Assembly: GCA_020465985.1 (NCBI GenBank)
Contig: JAANYP010002669.1
Location: 1-64,000, forward strand
Direction: 5' to 3'
Length of the DNA: 64,000 nt
Origin: Centrapalus pauciflorus
Lineage: Eukaryota > Streptophyta > Magnoliopsida > Asterales > Asteraceae
Of this stretch, positions 48,406-60,523 are shown piece by piece; positions within the stretch are counted from its first letter, which is position 1; each line of letters begins with the position of its first letter. A program made the position numbers and the translations under genes. A model generated the notes under the pieces. That model worked only from the letters and a program-made list of their open reading frames with translations. It was not told the DNA's origin and made no database searches.

Positions 48406-50977
48406 CTAGGTGTGATGACAACTGAAGCAGCCCCCGAGGGAATTCTTGACGTATCTACGTAAGGACCTGAATTTGCGGGAAGTTCTGGGAGTCTGGCTAG
48501 CAACACTTTCTGACATGGTCTTACGCATTTCTTGGGCTTTCAGTTGAGCAGCTCGATGCTTGTTCAAGATTCTATCCATAGATGCTGACTTCTTCTTTTC
48601 AAGTTTCATCTGATGAAAGGTAAAAAAAAAGTATTTAAGGTCACAAGCAGAATGGTTGTCATTCCAATATTTGCACTTTAAGCTTTTAATTGGAATCTCA
48701 TTAGAATTCAGAAACCTATTAATGAAAACTTTGGTGAAAATAAGTACATGATAAGCTTTCTTAGAAACACTTGTTATACCAAAACGTAAAGACATAATCT
48801 AAGAAGCCATAATGTAGAGACTTGACTGATTACATCCTTGATATTGTTAATCATCATGATGAACTCACCTCAAGTTTCCGGATTGATGCCTCTGCTTTTG
48901 CATTCTGTAGGTTCTCCCAAGCAGTGATCCTTGCTTCCTCTTTCTGGAGCCTGCAATTTACATGAGAACAAAAGCATGATTCTTGTGATTATATGTATGA
49001 ACATATGTGTCTCAGTGTGTGTGTGTGTGTGTGTGTGAAAATCAATTGCAAATTAAAGGTGCATCCTAGATCCCAAGATGAGTCCCACTCTCACTTTTAT
49101 CACAAGGATAAAGTAACTTCACCTTTATTTTACTTTCCAAGAGAAGAGGGCCACTGCTACCCCATTTGTAATTTTGGTTTACAGATGAGTAGCCAACAAA
49201 ACTGTTCAAATTTCACTTGTTGCATGTGATAATCATCAAAGCTAATTTAGTGGGTTCCACCACTACTTACGAAAATATAAAAGACCCAACCCTTAATCCA
49301 ATCAAGCCATTAACACACTGTTACCATTTTGACTTTATACAAGGTTAGACAAAGAATGGACAATTACACATACCATATATCTCGTTATTGAAGCAGCATC
49401 GAGTATGATGAGAGCAGATATATAGAAATATATGAATCTTAGGTTAATTATCAATGTCAGTTATTTTCAAAACATGGTTACATGACAAAATATATGCACT
49501 ATGCTCAGTTACCCCTCTTCTCAACATAAAGATGGAAAAAGGAGAAAGATAATTATCATCTGCAAAAACCTATGGTATTTGGCCTCATAATAAACCTGAT
49601 TAACATTTAACACGGTTCAGAAATCATAACGAGTAAAATTGGAGACGTAATATTTAGCAGTGCCCCACCTTTTACTAGCATAAAGGATAATCAAGGTTCA
49701 TATTAACACAAACAGTCGATTTATTTTTAGTTAGTTCTAACCACGTCCCTTTCAGCTTATAAAGATTTCTTTTAATACATATTCTTCCTCATTGTAGCAT
49801 CCATATTCCAATCATAAAGTATGACCAAAACATCTGAAGAAATGTCCGCTTTTATAGGTGCCTCTTCCACCATTAAAGTATCATCTTATCAAATTCCTTT
49901 TTGCATTAAAAGTTGTTACAGGAGTCAAAGGCTTATACTAAGAGACATACTTTGACAATTTCATTGCTCCTTCTGTTGTATTCCATGTCAAAGCCAAGTC
50001 GTTAGCCTCTGGTGATCGATTATTCTTCCTTCTCATTCTGTGTCTTTTTGATTGCTTTGTTATGGTGGCTCCTTTGTCTACCTGGACATCCCTGACCTCC
50101 AATCTAGCAGAATGGTGGCTACCATGTGGATGCATATATGGAGGGGAGGTTTCAGGACTGCTGCACACAGGGCTCATCTGCGTTGCCATATCTCGTCGTG
50201 ACACAACACGTGAAACGCCATTTTCATCATGCTTCTCATCTGCACATTGATATATCACTGTCACAAGCAGCCATCAGAAGAGATGACAGAAGTTTCGTAA
50301 TAAACTACAATGTGTTTTCAATCCATGTCAATAGGTAGTAATACTGATACTGAATACGGAAGCCATAGAAAGCCAAAAGATTGAAGATTCACACCTTGAG
50401 AATCAAGATACGAAGACTCAATCAACAAATCAGACCATCCAGGTACGTTAGCAGATTGAACCACTCCATACTCGGTGTGAGCAGCATTAATTCCACCGGT
50501 GTGACGTAAGCCATCAGGTACCATGACTCCAGTCGTAAGCGGCGAACCTGCAAGAAAATTTCTGGTGCTCCCACCTTCAAGAACTGGCACAGCAGGTGAG
50601 TAGTTTGAAAAGTAAGCAACCCCAGGAGTCCCTCCTAATGGTCCACTCTTAGCCTTAGGTCGTCTCTGAGGTGCTGGAGCTAGCGTCTTGCCAACCCCAA
50701 AACCAGACACTGGGCTTGTAATCCACCTCTCAGCATCATCCCATTTTGATGGCAGCGTCCTCCCACTATTGAAAGGCATCAAAGCTGCAGCACTAATATG
50801 CCTCCGGCTACTATTACTTGGCAAAGGTACTCTCTCTGAGCACCAACCCTTTTGAAACCCTCCGATATTGTTATCTCCATAATCAGGAGTCCCTGGACTA
50901 GTGTAAGCACCAGAATTTCGAAAAGATGATGAATTTTTATTCACAGATCCTAACTGTGGTGAATAGTAGACCTGCAT
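48406..50977 (-). CDS. Remorin family protein (long type)
   Basis: Plant-specific plasma-membrane nanodomain scaffold. Four exons on the minus strand: 50977-50395, 50239-49951, 48950-48869 and 48609-48406, all GT-AG; 1158 nt, 385 residues. The N-terminal ~270 residues are Ser/Pro/Gly-rich and probably disordered, with a KWDDAERWI motif (about 78-86) found in long remorins. The Remorin_C coiled coil begins around residue 285 (EARITAWENLQNAKAEASIRKLE, split over exons 3 and 4) and continues through KLEKKKSASMDRILNKHRAAQLKAQEMR (also across that junction). The C-terminal anchor ends in GGCFSCHH with two Cys suited to S-acylation. Group 5 or 6 is likely; I cannot decide. The start ATG at 50977 has a second, out-of-frame ATG 5 bases upstream. 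Intron 2 holds a (TG)n run (about 49014-49037). Confidence 0.9.
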
Positions 50978-52156
50978 TGCATCGTCTGATTCTGCTAATC
51001 ACTAATCACGTATCTTAACTTTCTTCCCAAGAAGGGGGGAAAAAAATTCACCTTAAATTGACTTGCAGATTAGATGATATGATTGCTTCAAATCCATTAA
51101 AAACCATAAATCTAGCAACCGATAAAGGCATGAACGCTAGTACAGTACTACAGTTTTAGCTGTATACAGAAAACAACTAAGACGAAAATTACAATAGGAA
51201 TTTTCCTTGTGGTCACCGATTTGTGTGGACCAGTATAAACGCCCGTGGTGCAAGACACAGATACTTCCAAGTAGAATATTAAATCACGAAAATGAAAGCA
51301 CATTAAAATGAACGTTCTTTACAGCGAGGAAAAAGGGGGAAACACTCAAAAACATCAGATGTTGTAAATGAACAGAAAAAAATGTAAACTTTAGGTCTAA
51401 ACAGTAGGAAAAAAAGAATCAGATTCAAAGATGAGAGCTGAAGAAGCACTATTGGCAAGAAACTTTGAAAATGGTTAGAGTTTGTTTACCTGAATGAAAT
51501 CTAATAAGTTGAGTGAGTGTTCAGAAAGTATAGACAGAGAAGAAGAAGAAGAATGGTAGATTCGGGGCAGTGGGTAATGAATGTATTATTGGTTTTGTTG
51601 AAAAAGCAGGGAAGGTGTTTGATGAAATGTGCGTGGCAGAAATGGGGTATGGCTAATAGATTTCTTGAATTTTTTAACGTCGACAGGATCCATGTGAGGA
51701 TGCGGCCGGTGCCCCCAAAATACGGAACGAGTCCCCCACCTTGGTCTAAAGCTACGGACGGACCTATACACCTTAATCCAAAAATTTGGATTTTAAAATA
51801 CACTTTTTTTGAATTGAATACAAAAATTAGAATTTTAAAATACACTTTGAATTGAATCTGAAAGAAAGTTAAAATGCACATTTGAAAGATTTAAACACGA
51901 AAACTAGTCGATTGTAAACTTGTAATATAGAACTTGATGATCAAACGAGATGTGAAAACAACCCTATGACACTCTATTTATCTATTTTGTAATCCCAAAA
52001 TGTTTATTTTTTGAATTATGATCACTTAAATATTTGCTTTTAAAAAAAATGAAAAAGAAAAGTACCAAAAATACGTTATATTTTCATAAAATTAACTTTT
52101 TGTGTTATGTTTGGTACTTAATGTTGATTTATAAAATCTATTCTTGTGAAATTTTT
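50978..52156. other. 5' flank of the remorin gene
   Basis: Probably contains the leader, perhaps with a leader intron, since 'gaagaagaagaagaa' at 51540 is leader-like on the other strand. Frames at 51501-51881 overlap on both strands without a known domain. Nothing firm. Confidence 0.4.
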
Positions 52157-52203
52157 AGCCCATGTTTGTTGATGAAAACAGAGCTGTTATTGCATTTTAT
52201 TTA

Positions 52204-53244
52204 GGGTTTATTATGAAAAAAACCATCATGTTTTCCAATTTTTAGCGATTTAGTCCATCCATGTTATTTTTTTTTTACCATAAAACCCCTCATGTTACTG
52301 AGTCGTTGTTGGTTTTAGGAAATAATTGACTTATAACCGGTTATACCGGTAATAAATCCTGATATGTAGGTTGGCGGTGGTGGTTTGGTGGCGGCGCAAC
52401 ACCTGAGACCGTTCTTGGTCGGCGGCGGCGGCAGTTGCGTGGTGGGCGCAGCCGAAAGATCGAGCGAGTGAGCGTAAGAGAGTGGGTGAGGCCGAGTGGT
52501 GGTGGATGTCGTGAGGGCGGTGGCGGTGATGGGGTTATGGGGGCGGCGGCGGCGCTAGGGTTGAGTCGTTGTCGTCGTGACTGAGAGCGAGAGAGAGAAT
52601 GTATGGTGGCGCAAGGGTTTCCTCCTGCCGGTGCTAGGGTTCAGCTAGGGTTTCCTCCTGCCGGCACTAGGGTTTCCGCGGTGGCGGTGATGGGGTTATG
52701 GCGGCGCTAGGGTTTCCACGATGGTTTCCCCAAATCTGAACATTTCTTTCCTAGCCTCGAAACAACCATTGCAATCTGATCAAGATCCTCTATCTTTTCA
52801 GCACATGCAAGCTTCAAGAGATACCCTTCATCATCCGAATTAAAATACACAATGCCTTTAGTTTTCAAGATTTCTTTCCTGAGTTTCAAGATCTCTTGAT
52901 CGGAGAGCGATTTGTAGAGGGAAAGAAGGCGGGATACGGTTTTGGCAGCTTCAAAAGCAAGGATTCCATTAGGGTTATTTGAGGGTTGATGGTGTGGACG
53001 TGGTGATGATATGACGAAAATAGGGGTATATCATGGTTTGGAAGAAGGGTATGTTCATGAAAATGGTTGTGCAGAAGATGATCGGCGTGGAAGTCGTCGG
53101 CAGAGGAAACAGGTTACAATAGGTAACTTTCCTAAAACCAACAACGAATCAATAACATGAGAGGTTTTATGGTAAAAAAATAACATGGAGGGACTAAATC
53201 GCTAAAAATTAGAAAACATGATGATTTTTTTTCATAATAAGCCC
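52204..53244. mobile_element. Pack-MULE, 1.04 kb, perfect 9-bp TSD
   Basis: Ends GGGTTTATTATGAAAAAAA and GGGCTTATTATGAAAAAAA (reverse strand) are similar for about 115 bases. Perfect direct repeats TTTTATTTA flank it (52195-52203, 53245-53253). The interior is GC-rich (repeated 'ggcggcg', 'gctagggtttcc') and carries a gene fragment on the minus strand. No transposase. Confidence 0.88.
52727..52976 (-). pseudogene. Captured DUF3475-like (PSI1 family) fragment
   Basis: The minus strand gives about 83 open codons beginning near NGILAFEAAKTVSRLLSLYK and continuing through LRKEILKTKGIVYF and LACAEKIEDLDQIAMVVSRL to KKCSD. This pattern (LAFE-A, then 'SL-S----LR-E', then a heptad-like 'L--A---K-EDL---A--V-RL-KKC-D') matches, from memory, the N-terminal DUF3475 domain of plant PSK SIMULATOR / DUF668 proteins. 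Only this domain-sized piece is present, without the rest of the gene, inside MULE termini, so it reads as a transduplicated fragment. Family assignment is by eye. Confidence 0.6.
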
Positions 53245-53743
53245 TTTTATTTAAAATGAAAACAAGTTTTTTGAAAACATATTTATTTGTATATTCATAA
53301 AAAAAATCATTTTCATAACAAATTCAGTTTTAAAATTTATAACTGAAATGTTTCAACAATTTTCAAAATTAAATGAAAACATGGAGTTTTCAAAATTCCA
53401 AAATCATGTTTAGAAGGTTTGTTCTAGTATTCATTTTCACATCTCATTCATCTTTTTCTCACTCTAGACATGAAAGGGGCTGCGTGAAACTCTCCCTCTC
53501 ATCTCCGCCGTCATCATCATGAAATCGCCATCATTGTGAAGCAATCTGAGATACCTGAACAAGTTTTTTGATTCTCATTAATTCCTAAACTGAAAACTCA
53601 AATTAGTGCCTGAACATTTTTTAAGAATTTTCACTTGTTTTTGGAAAAAGTAAATCTGGAAACATTTTTTTGAAATTGAAAACTAATGAAAATTTTTCGT
53701 CAACTAAACATAGCTTAGCATTTGTATCTAGATTGAAATATTA

Positions 53744-54115
53744 AGTGTGTATTTGGCAACGAGCTTCGGCTTTTAATTTTTGAAAGCTCAAGCTCAAAAA
53801 CATTGTTTGGTTGACAGAAAGTTAAGCTTTTGTTTCGAATTTGAAAGCTCTCAAAACATCTTCTACGAGAAGCTACTTGAAGTAGCTTTCAAAACGAGTT
53901 TGAGTTTTTGGTCAAACAAAATTATTGTTTTACCCTCCAATGATTATAATCTATAACATTTAATTAATATCAATGTCTATTTATGTCATTAAATACTGCT
54001 GCAACTATTTTTATCAAAAATACTTATATAAACAAAAAACCTTAGCTCCTTTATAAATTCTAGCTACTAAAATCTCCAGCTCAAAACTACAGTTAGTTTG
54101 TGCCAAATATACACT
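53744..54115. mobile_element. MITE with AGTGTGTATTTGGCA termini
   Basis: The left AGTGTGTATTTGGCA and right TGCCAAATATACACT differ at one base as inverted repeats over 15 bases. The interior has 'agctcaaaa' and 'aaagctc' motifs on both arms. No certain TSD. Confidence 0.6.
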
Positions 54116-54484
54116 AAAACTTTTGTTAGTTTGATGATGTATGCTATATCTAACTTAATCTCATTATTATTTTGAGAATTTTTTTCAAAGTTAGTTTCTA
54201 TTTTGTATTAGTAAAAACTTAAAGATTGTTAGGCATAATGAAATGTTTGTTCATTTCTATTCAAAGTTGTTTAAAGATGACTTTTAGTTGGATTAAATGA
54301 ATTGCTATTGGTATCTTCTTTTCACTGGTTCTACCCTTTTAGGTATATCACATCATAGTCTTTTTTAATATTTTATTATTCAAATAATATTAAAATAAAA
54401 TGAAAATATCAAACTAACGGAAAGTTGTGAATAGATCGCGTCATGAGGGGTGCCAGATAGAATTGACCTGGATAAAATTATAAG

Positions 54485-54660
54485 AGTAAATACATAAATG
54501 GTTCCTTCAGTTTGATCCAAATTGTGAATATGGTCACTGAACTTTTAATTTTGCATAAATAATCTTTATTTTCATTGATTACTTGCGAATTTGGTCTCTT
54601 GACAATTTTCATTTTTAGAATTACAATTTTGATCCCTCAAAACTTTAATCATTCTTTTCA
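54485..54660 (+). repeat. Single end of the 34974-type MULE
   Basis: GAGTAAATACATAAATGG then 'ctgaacttttaattttgca', 'cttattttcat' and 'gcgaatttggtc' parallel the left arm of 34974-36467. The opposite arm is absent. Confidence 0.6.
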
Positions 54661-56138
54661 TTTTTGATCCTTTACTATTTTTTTGTTTTACATTTAGTTT
54701 GTTAACTAATAAATTCTAATTTAATTAATTAATTACTAAATTCTAACCTTATTAACTAAATTTATTCATTAATAACCAATGGGCCTTGATTTAATTATTA
54801 AATTTGTTGTTTTACATTTTAATGGTTCATAGTGTTTGTGTTTTCTTGTCAGTGTTTATATTTTAAGTTTTTGTTGATATTCTTTGTATTCGTATGACAT
54901 GCTAGAAAATATTATGGATTGAGTTGATATTCCGGATTCAATTGCAAATCTTATAGCTCCAATAAAGAATTAAAGATCCTTCATAAAGCCTATATAAAGA
55001 AGGTTCTAAGGAAAAAGAAAGTGTTAGATTTGACTTCTATGCATGCACGTAAACATGCACAAGAATACACTTTAACTTGATGGACTAAATAACAAAGTGT
55101 GTCTAAGATAATCTAGTGAGCTAGTCATCCATACTTTCCAAACTTGGTCAGTGGATGTCTTGAATCCAAACATTTAGTGTGTTAGCATAGAGAGATTCTT
55201 AAAATGCAATCCAAACATGCTTCTAGTTAACAATACTTGTTAATATCGATATATAAATATTGAGAAAAATCTGGTGATCTCTTATAAATTGTATTCACTT
55301 TACAACAAACTCTTGAAATATTTGGGACATAGACTAACAGATTGAATTCAAAGCCTAAATCAACAATTCCAGGATGAACAAATAAAAATTTCAAGTGCTT
55401 GGAGGGTCAACGGAGGCTTTATCGAAAGTGGATGTGTCACCGTTGGAGATTTAAGTGCATCTAACCTTAAATGAGAAATCGGTCGCCGGAGGGCTCGTCA
55501 GAGATGAAAGTAACTTGTTGCAACAGGTAATGCCGATTTCGTGAGATTTTAATTGGTTGAGGTTGTTCGTGACAACAAAATGATTGAGGATTTTAATAAC
55601 AAAGTGGTCTAACTTAGAAGTTCTTTTTTAACATAAAAACCTCATGTATTTTCTAAAACTTTAAGAATATATTAGAATTAATTAACAAATGTCAATAGAA
55701 CGATGACAAATAACATTGTTGGATCATGTCAAATAGCGGATGTATTTAATTATTTATTAATGTTTATAAATATTATTAATAAAAAATTATATTTATCTTT
55801 TATTATATTTTATTTTAAAACAACAAAACGTGGTAATGTAGCGTTGCGATAAAATAGAAAGACCCACTTTAATTAACCACAATTTAGTTTCATAATCCCC
55901 TTTACTATTATTATAAAGGTTTTATAGTGGGGGCTAAAAGTAAGCACGAAAAGACCAACAAATTAAGAAAGTCGTTTACTTGAGGACGTTTTCTCGACTT
56001 AAAACGAGTAAGATAATACCATACTTTATTACGTCCACACAAATATAACATGCTTAAATCGAGTAAGATAATACCATACTTTATTAAGCTTTTATGATAT
56101 TAAGAACTAAATTTTTTTATAAATCTAAAACCATCACT
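54661..56138. other. Intergenic, no gene recognised
   Basis: A less AT-rich patch at about 55380-55560 ('cttggagggtcaacggagg', 'ggtcgccggagggctcgtc') has no long frame or known domain. The rest is AT-rich. Confidence 0.4.
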
Positions 56139-56146
56139 AATGCGAT

Positions 56147-56323
56147 TAGGGGTATGCAAAACTCAAAAAAACGTATTGCATTGAACCAAACAAAAGTTGA
56201 TATGATACAATTCAATTAACGCTTTTGATTTTATTAATGCTTTAGTTTCGATTTTATTTGGTGTGTGATATAATTTACTTGATTATTCGATTTTGATCCC
56301 CTTTTAAATCGTTACACACCATG
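56147..56323. mobile_element. Possible hAT MITE, 177 bp, 7/8 TSD
   Basis: Starts TAGGGGTATGCAAAA, like the 20979 family, and ends TTACACACCATG. Flanking 8-mers AATGCGAT (56139-56146) and AATGTGAT (56324-56331) differ at one base. The terminal match is weak. Confidence 0.4.
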
Positions 56324-56394
56324 AATGTGATGGCAATTTAGATTTTATAATTAGTTTAGTAGTGTATAGCATCTCTATAGTCTATATTGGATCC

Positions 56395-58347
56395 TGAGAC
56401 GTCCTCATGAATTAATGAAATAATTGTAGCAATCACCAGGATCGACAAACAACCCAATGAGTATCATAATAATTGAAATTGAGTACTTAAATCAGAATTA
56501 AGCAAATCCACACTAAAGCAATGAAAGTAAATTTCTACAGTGTTTAAGTCTAGCTATTACATCATCATAACTGTTTAAAAGTAACAAATTCTCAGCCCCA
56601 AAGCTACATCGTCCATGTACCAATTAGCTTCTAAGGTCACCGAGATAAGAATTTGATTGCTTAAGATGAAGGTCCAGCTACACTTTTGCCTTTGCCTGAA
56701 ACAATGTGAGTCAACAGTAAGCTAAATGCTTAGTGAGATAACAGATTATGCATACAACAAATATTTCTTTACAAACAATGCTTAACCATGGGCAGTGTAA
56801 GCCCCATGTATGTGTGTACAGGCAGTGTAAGCCTCAATGTGTGAAAAACCATGCAGTGCAAGCATGGGTTGGCAGTTCAAATGCTGATCGGGGATGTGCC
56901 GAACCTGATGGGATACGAGTGGGATGATCAGTCCCCGACAGTGGCCTGCTGTCAGCCCCAGTCCAGGTTGTATCAGATTATGAAGTAATGATCATGCAGT
57001 GCAAGCATGATGTAAATAGATGCACTTTCAAATGAACGCAAGCTACATGTGTGTTACATGTCAAGTACGAGTGTGCATCATAACAACAAATCATTTCATG
57101 AGTGCCAAATGAAGTATATGAACAATGTGAACATGCCATTGAATGTATAAACATGAATGTAAAAACAATAAATGTTCGAATGACAATCTGTTACTCACAG
57201 TGATTGGTTTTGTGACTTGATCCTGAATCAATGTGTGTTTTGATAACACCACAATGATCTGTAATGTAAGTGTAATAGTGATTTTGTGTCAGTAATTGCT
57301 TAAAAATTGTATTCTGTAAATTAAGTGTAAATGGGTCTGATTTCGGACCACATCCGAATTCGGATGATCCGAATTGTAGATGGTCCGAAATTGGGTCTTT
57401 GGTCCGAAATAGGCTTGGTCCGAATTTGGGGTGATCCGAAATGGGGGTCCGAAATGGGTATTTGTCCGAATTAGGTTGGGGATCCGAATTGGGGAAGGAT
57501 CCGAAATGGTCATGGATCCGAATTCATTGTTGGTCCGAACTCGGATAGATCCGAATTGGGATGGACCCGAATTCGGATGGTCCGAACCGAGTTCATCAGT
57601 CCGAGTTCATACTTAGTAAATTTTCCAGATTTTCCAGATTTACGTTTTTGACCAATTTGCATGTTTCTGAGTCTAATATTGTAAATGTAAGCTTAGTAAC
57701 ATTGTTTTAACTTATATCATAACATGTATGTACCAAAAATCCCACATTGGTGTCCATTTTCTACAAGTCTCGAAGAACACACACTAATAACACACACTTA
57801 ATTTCAGAAATCATACTTAGGCTTCGAATCTGATTCTGAATTTTTTGTATACAACAACATACATGCTCGAATTCAACTAATCTATCATAATATATGACAT
57901 GCATTAACATTTGCAACAATAATCTTAGAAATCGGTTTTCATAAAAACCGAACCAAAACTTCATAAATCCGAAAGATTGAATGATTTTTACCTCGAATCG
58001 TTTGTTGCAGCAGTTATAGTTCCTAATTTTCTACTTGAATCCAACTTTGAACACTTGAAATTGTTGATTCTTGGGTTTTCTTGGAGTGAAGCCGAGAGAG
58101 AGTGAAAGTAGAGAGAGGATACGGTTAGAGAGAGAGTAGTGAGAGAGTGTGAGTGTGAAAATGAAAGGGTTTCTTTCTTTTATTCCCCATTTTTAACTAT
58201 TTGCACAATATACCCCTCATCTTCGTATTTTCTCATCTAACTGATAACTTGATCACAATTAACTTAAATTGATACAATCATCCAAAAGTACAATAATTTA
58301 AGTCTTAAAATTGTAAATTACATATAATTGAAAATTGGGATGTTACA
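56395..58347 (-). repeat. 3' LTR (complete)
   Basis: 1953 bases with TGTAACATCCC...GACGTCTCA ends on the minus strand (TG...CA). It matches the second LTR from 63231 with six differences over the 770 bases visible in both. It carries a minisatellite at 57336-57612. Confidence 0.92.
57336..57612. repeat. Minisatellite of GGTCCGAA/GATCCGAA units in the LTR
   Basis: More than a dozen degenerate copies of (g)gtccgaatt or (g)gatccgaaatgg, spaced about 14-22 bases apart. Confidence 0.85.
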
Positions 58348-58384
58348 GCATGGGCTCCACCACGCCTATACTTCGTCCGCGAAG

Positions 58385-59113
58385 TCATGCTGCGCTAAAC
58401 AAACTTGGGTACTTAGTCTTCATGTCTTCTTCCGATTCCCAAGTGTGATTAGCTCTCCGATGATGCTTCCACTTGACCAGCACCATCCTGATCTCTTTGT
58501 TCCGTAGCTTTTTGACTTTTGTCTCCAAAATGCACTCCGGTTCATCAACGAACCTTAGCCGTTCGTCAACCTTAATGTCCGAGTGATCAGTCCATGGTTC
58601 CCTCTCGGGCACCAGACTCTTTCTTAAGTATCCTACGTGGAAGACCGGGTGAACTCCTGATAACTCTTCCGGCAAGTCCAAGTGATAGGACTGATTCCCA
58701 ATTCTTTCTAGTATCTTGAAGGGTCCTATGAATCGAGGTGATAACTTTCCTCGCTTTACGAATCTTGTAGCACCTTTCATTGGGGAAACCTTTAAGTATA
58801 CCCAATCGTCCTTCTGAAACTCTATTGCTTTGTGTCGGCGATCATGATAGTTCTTTTGCCGATCTTGTGCTGTTTTCATGTACTGTCGAATGAGTTGGAT
58901 CTTTTCATTTGTTTCTTGTAGCAAAGCAGGACCAGCTATTGGAGTTTCTCCTGTTTCCCTCCAACAAGTTGGAGTCCTACACTTTCTGCCATACAGGAAC
59001 TCGAACGGTGCCATCTTGATAGTGGAATGGTAACTATTGTTGTAGGAGAATTCAACCATTGGAAGGTGATCGTCCCAGTTACCACCCAAATCCATGACAC
59101 ACGCTCTGAGCAT
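58385..59113 (-). pseudogene. Ty3 integrase C-terminus plus chromodomain
   Basis: 242 codons continuing the integrase frame after the stop at 59153. Shows MLRACVMDLGGNWDDHLP, FSYNNSYHSTIKMAPFEFLYGR, a GPFKIL segment and HPVFHVGYLRK, then a chromodomain of the shadow type (ILETKVKKLRNKEIRMVLVK, then WESEEDMKTKYPSLF). In chromoviruses this domain guides integration to heterochromatin. Confidence 0.88.
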
Positions 59114-59152
59114 GTCTTCTAGAGTTAAGATTGTTCTTTCACTTTGCCCGTC

Positions 59153-60514
59153 CTATTGTGGTCTATATGCAGTACTCATTGCGATACAAGTACCAAGACC
59201 GTTTTGTAGAGCAGTCCAGAAATTAGAAGTGAATCTACTATCTCGGTCGGAGACAATAGACTTAGGCACACCATGCCTAATGACAATTTCGTTAACGTAG
59301 ATCTGGGCAAGACGGTCCAGTGAATAGGTTTCTCGGATTGGAATGAAGTGTGCAGATTTTGTTAATCGGTCAACGATGACCCAAATGGCATCATGTTGAC
59401 GACGAGTCTTGGGCAGTTTTGTTATGAAATCCATAGTAATATGATCCCACTTCCATTCTGGGATAGGAAGAGGTTGCATACTACCATAGGGTTGTTGGTG
59501 CTCGGCTTTGACTAGACGACATGTTCTGCACCTTTCAACATACTGACCGACATCTCTTTTCAATCCTGGCCACCAGAAGTCGGCTTTCAAGTCGTTGTAC
59601 ATTTTTGTGCTGCCAGGATGAATTGAGAATTTAGATTGATGAGCTTCTGCAAGAATTACTTCGCGCATGTTCCCGAACTTAGGAACCCAAATTCTGCCGT
59701 AAACTCCTTTCAGTCCAGTTCCATCGTCTTGCATTAATGGCAACTGAATTCTGATATCTTCGTCTTTAACATTCTCTTCTTTTAGGGCCTGTAACTGAGC
59801 AGCCCTAACATCATCTATAATAGTTGAGGTTAAAATTGTAGAAGTCAAGGCATAGCAATATGCCTTGCAGTATACTTTTCGACTTAGAGCATAGGCCACT
59901 ACGTTGGCCTTCACTGGATGATAGAGAATCTCACAGTCGTAATCTTTTATCAGCTCCATTGACATTCTTTGCCTCATATTCAAGTCCTTCTGACTGAATA
60001 TGTATTTCAAACTCTTGTGGTCGGTGAAGAGCTGACACTTGGTTCCATACAAGTAGTGTCTCCATAACTTGAGAGCGAAAGTCACAGCAGTTAGCTCCAG
60101 ATCATGAGTAGAGTAATCTTTCTCATGTGGTTTGAGCTGTCTAGAAGCATATGCTATGACATTTCCTCTTTGCATCAGAACAGCACCCAAACCCATGCCT
60201 GATGCATCTGTGTAGACTACGAAGTCCTCGTTCCCTTCAGGCAGGGCTAACACCGGTGCTTCACTTAGTAATTTCTTCAGATTGTCAAATGCCGCTTGTT
60301 GTTCTTCTTTCCAAAAGAAAGTAGCATTCTTGCGAGTAAGCTTTGTTAGCGGAACGGCGATCTTTGAGAAATCTTTGATGAATCGGCGGTAGTAACCAGC
60401 CAATCCCAGAAAACTCCGAATATCTGAGGCGTTGCGGGGTGATTCCCAGTTCTGGATAGCTTCGATCTTTGCAGGATCAACAGCAATCCCAGCACCAGAT
60501 ATCACGTGCCCCAA
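59153..60514 (-). pseudogene. Ty3 pol: RT end, RNase H, integrase core
   Basis: 453 codons from the RT thumb (GHVISGAGIAVDPAKIEAIQ) through RNase H (VVYTDASGMGLGAVL; LFTDHKSLKYIF) to integrase: an HHCC zinc region (IHPGSTKMYNDLKADFWW and CRTC) and the first two acidic residues of DD35E (TMDFITKLP; IVSDRDSRFTS). The frame stops at a TAG (59155-59153) inside the conserved stretch that precedes the catalytic Glu, and then continues in the same frame. Confidence 0.9.
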
Positions 60515-60523
60515 GAATTGGAT

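Larger units (their letters stand above)
52157..53716. mobile_element. MITE family B copy split by a Pack-MULE
   Basis: Left end TAGCCCATGTTTGTTGATGAAAA and right end (reverse strand) TAAGCTATGTTTAGTTGACGAAAA pair imperfectly. The right part (53254-53716) carries 'gaaaacatggagtttt' and 'tttttcgtcaactaaaca' phrases like those at 10828. The element was interrupted by the insertion at 52204-53244. Confidence 0.55.

Noticed and set aside
51501..51881. Overlapping frames of 112 and 126 codons upstream of the remorin gene
   Set aside because: Opposite-strand shadows without recognisable domain in the presumed leader region.
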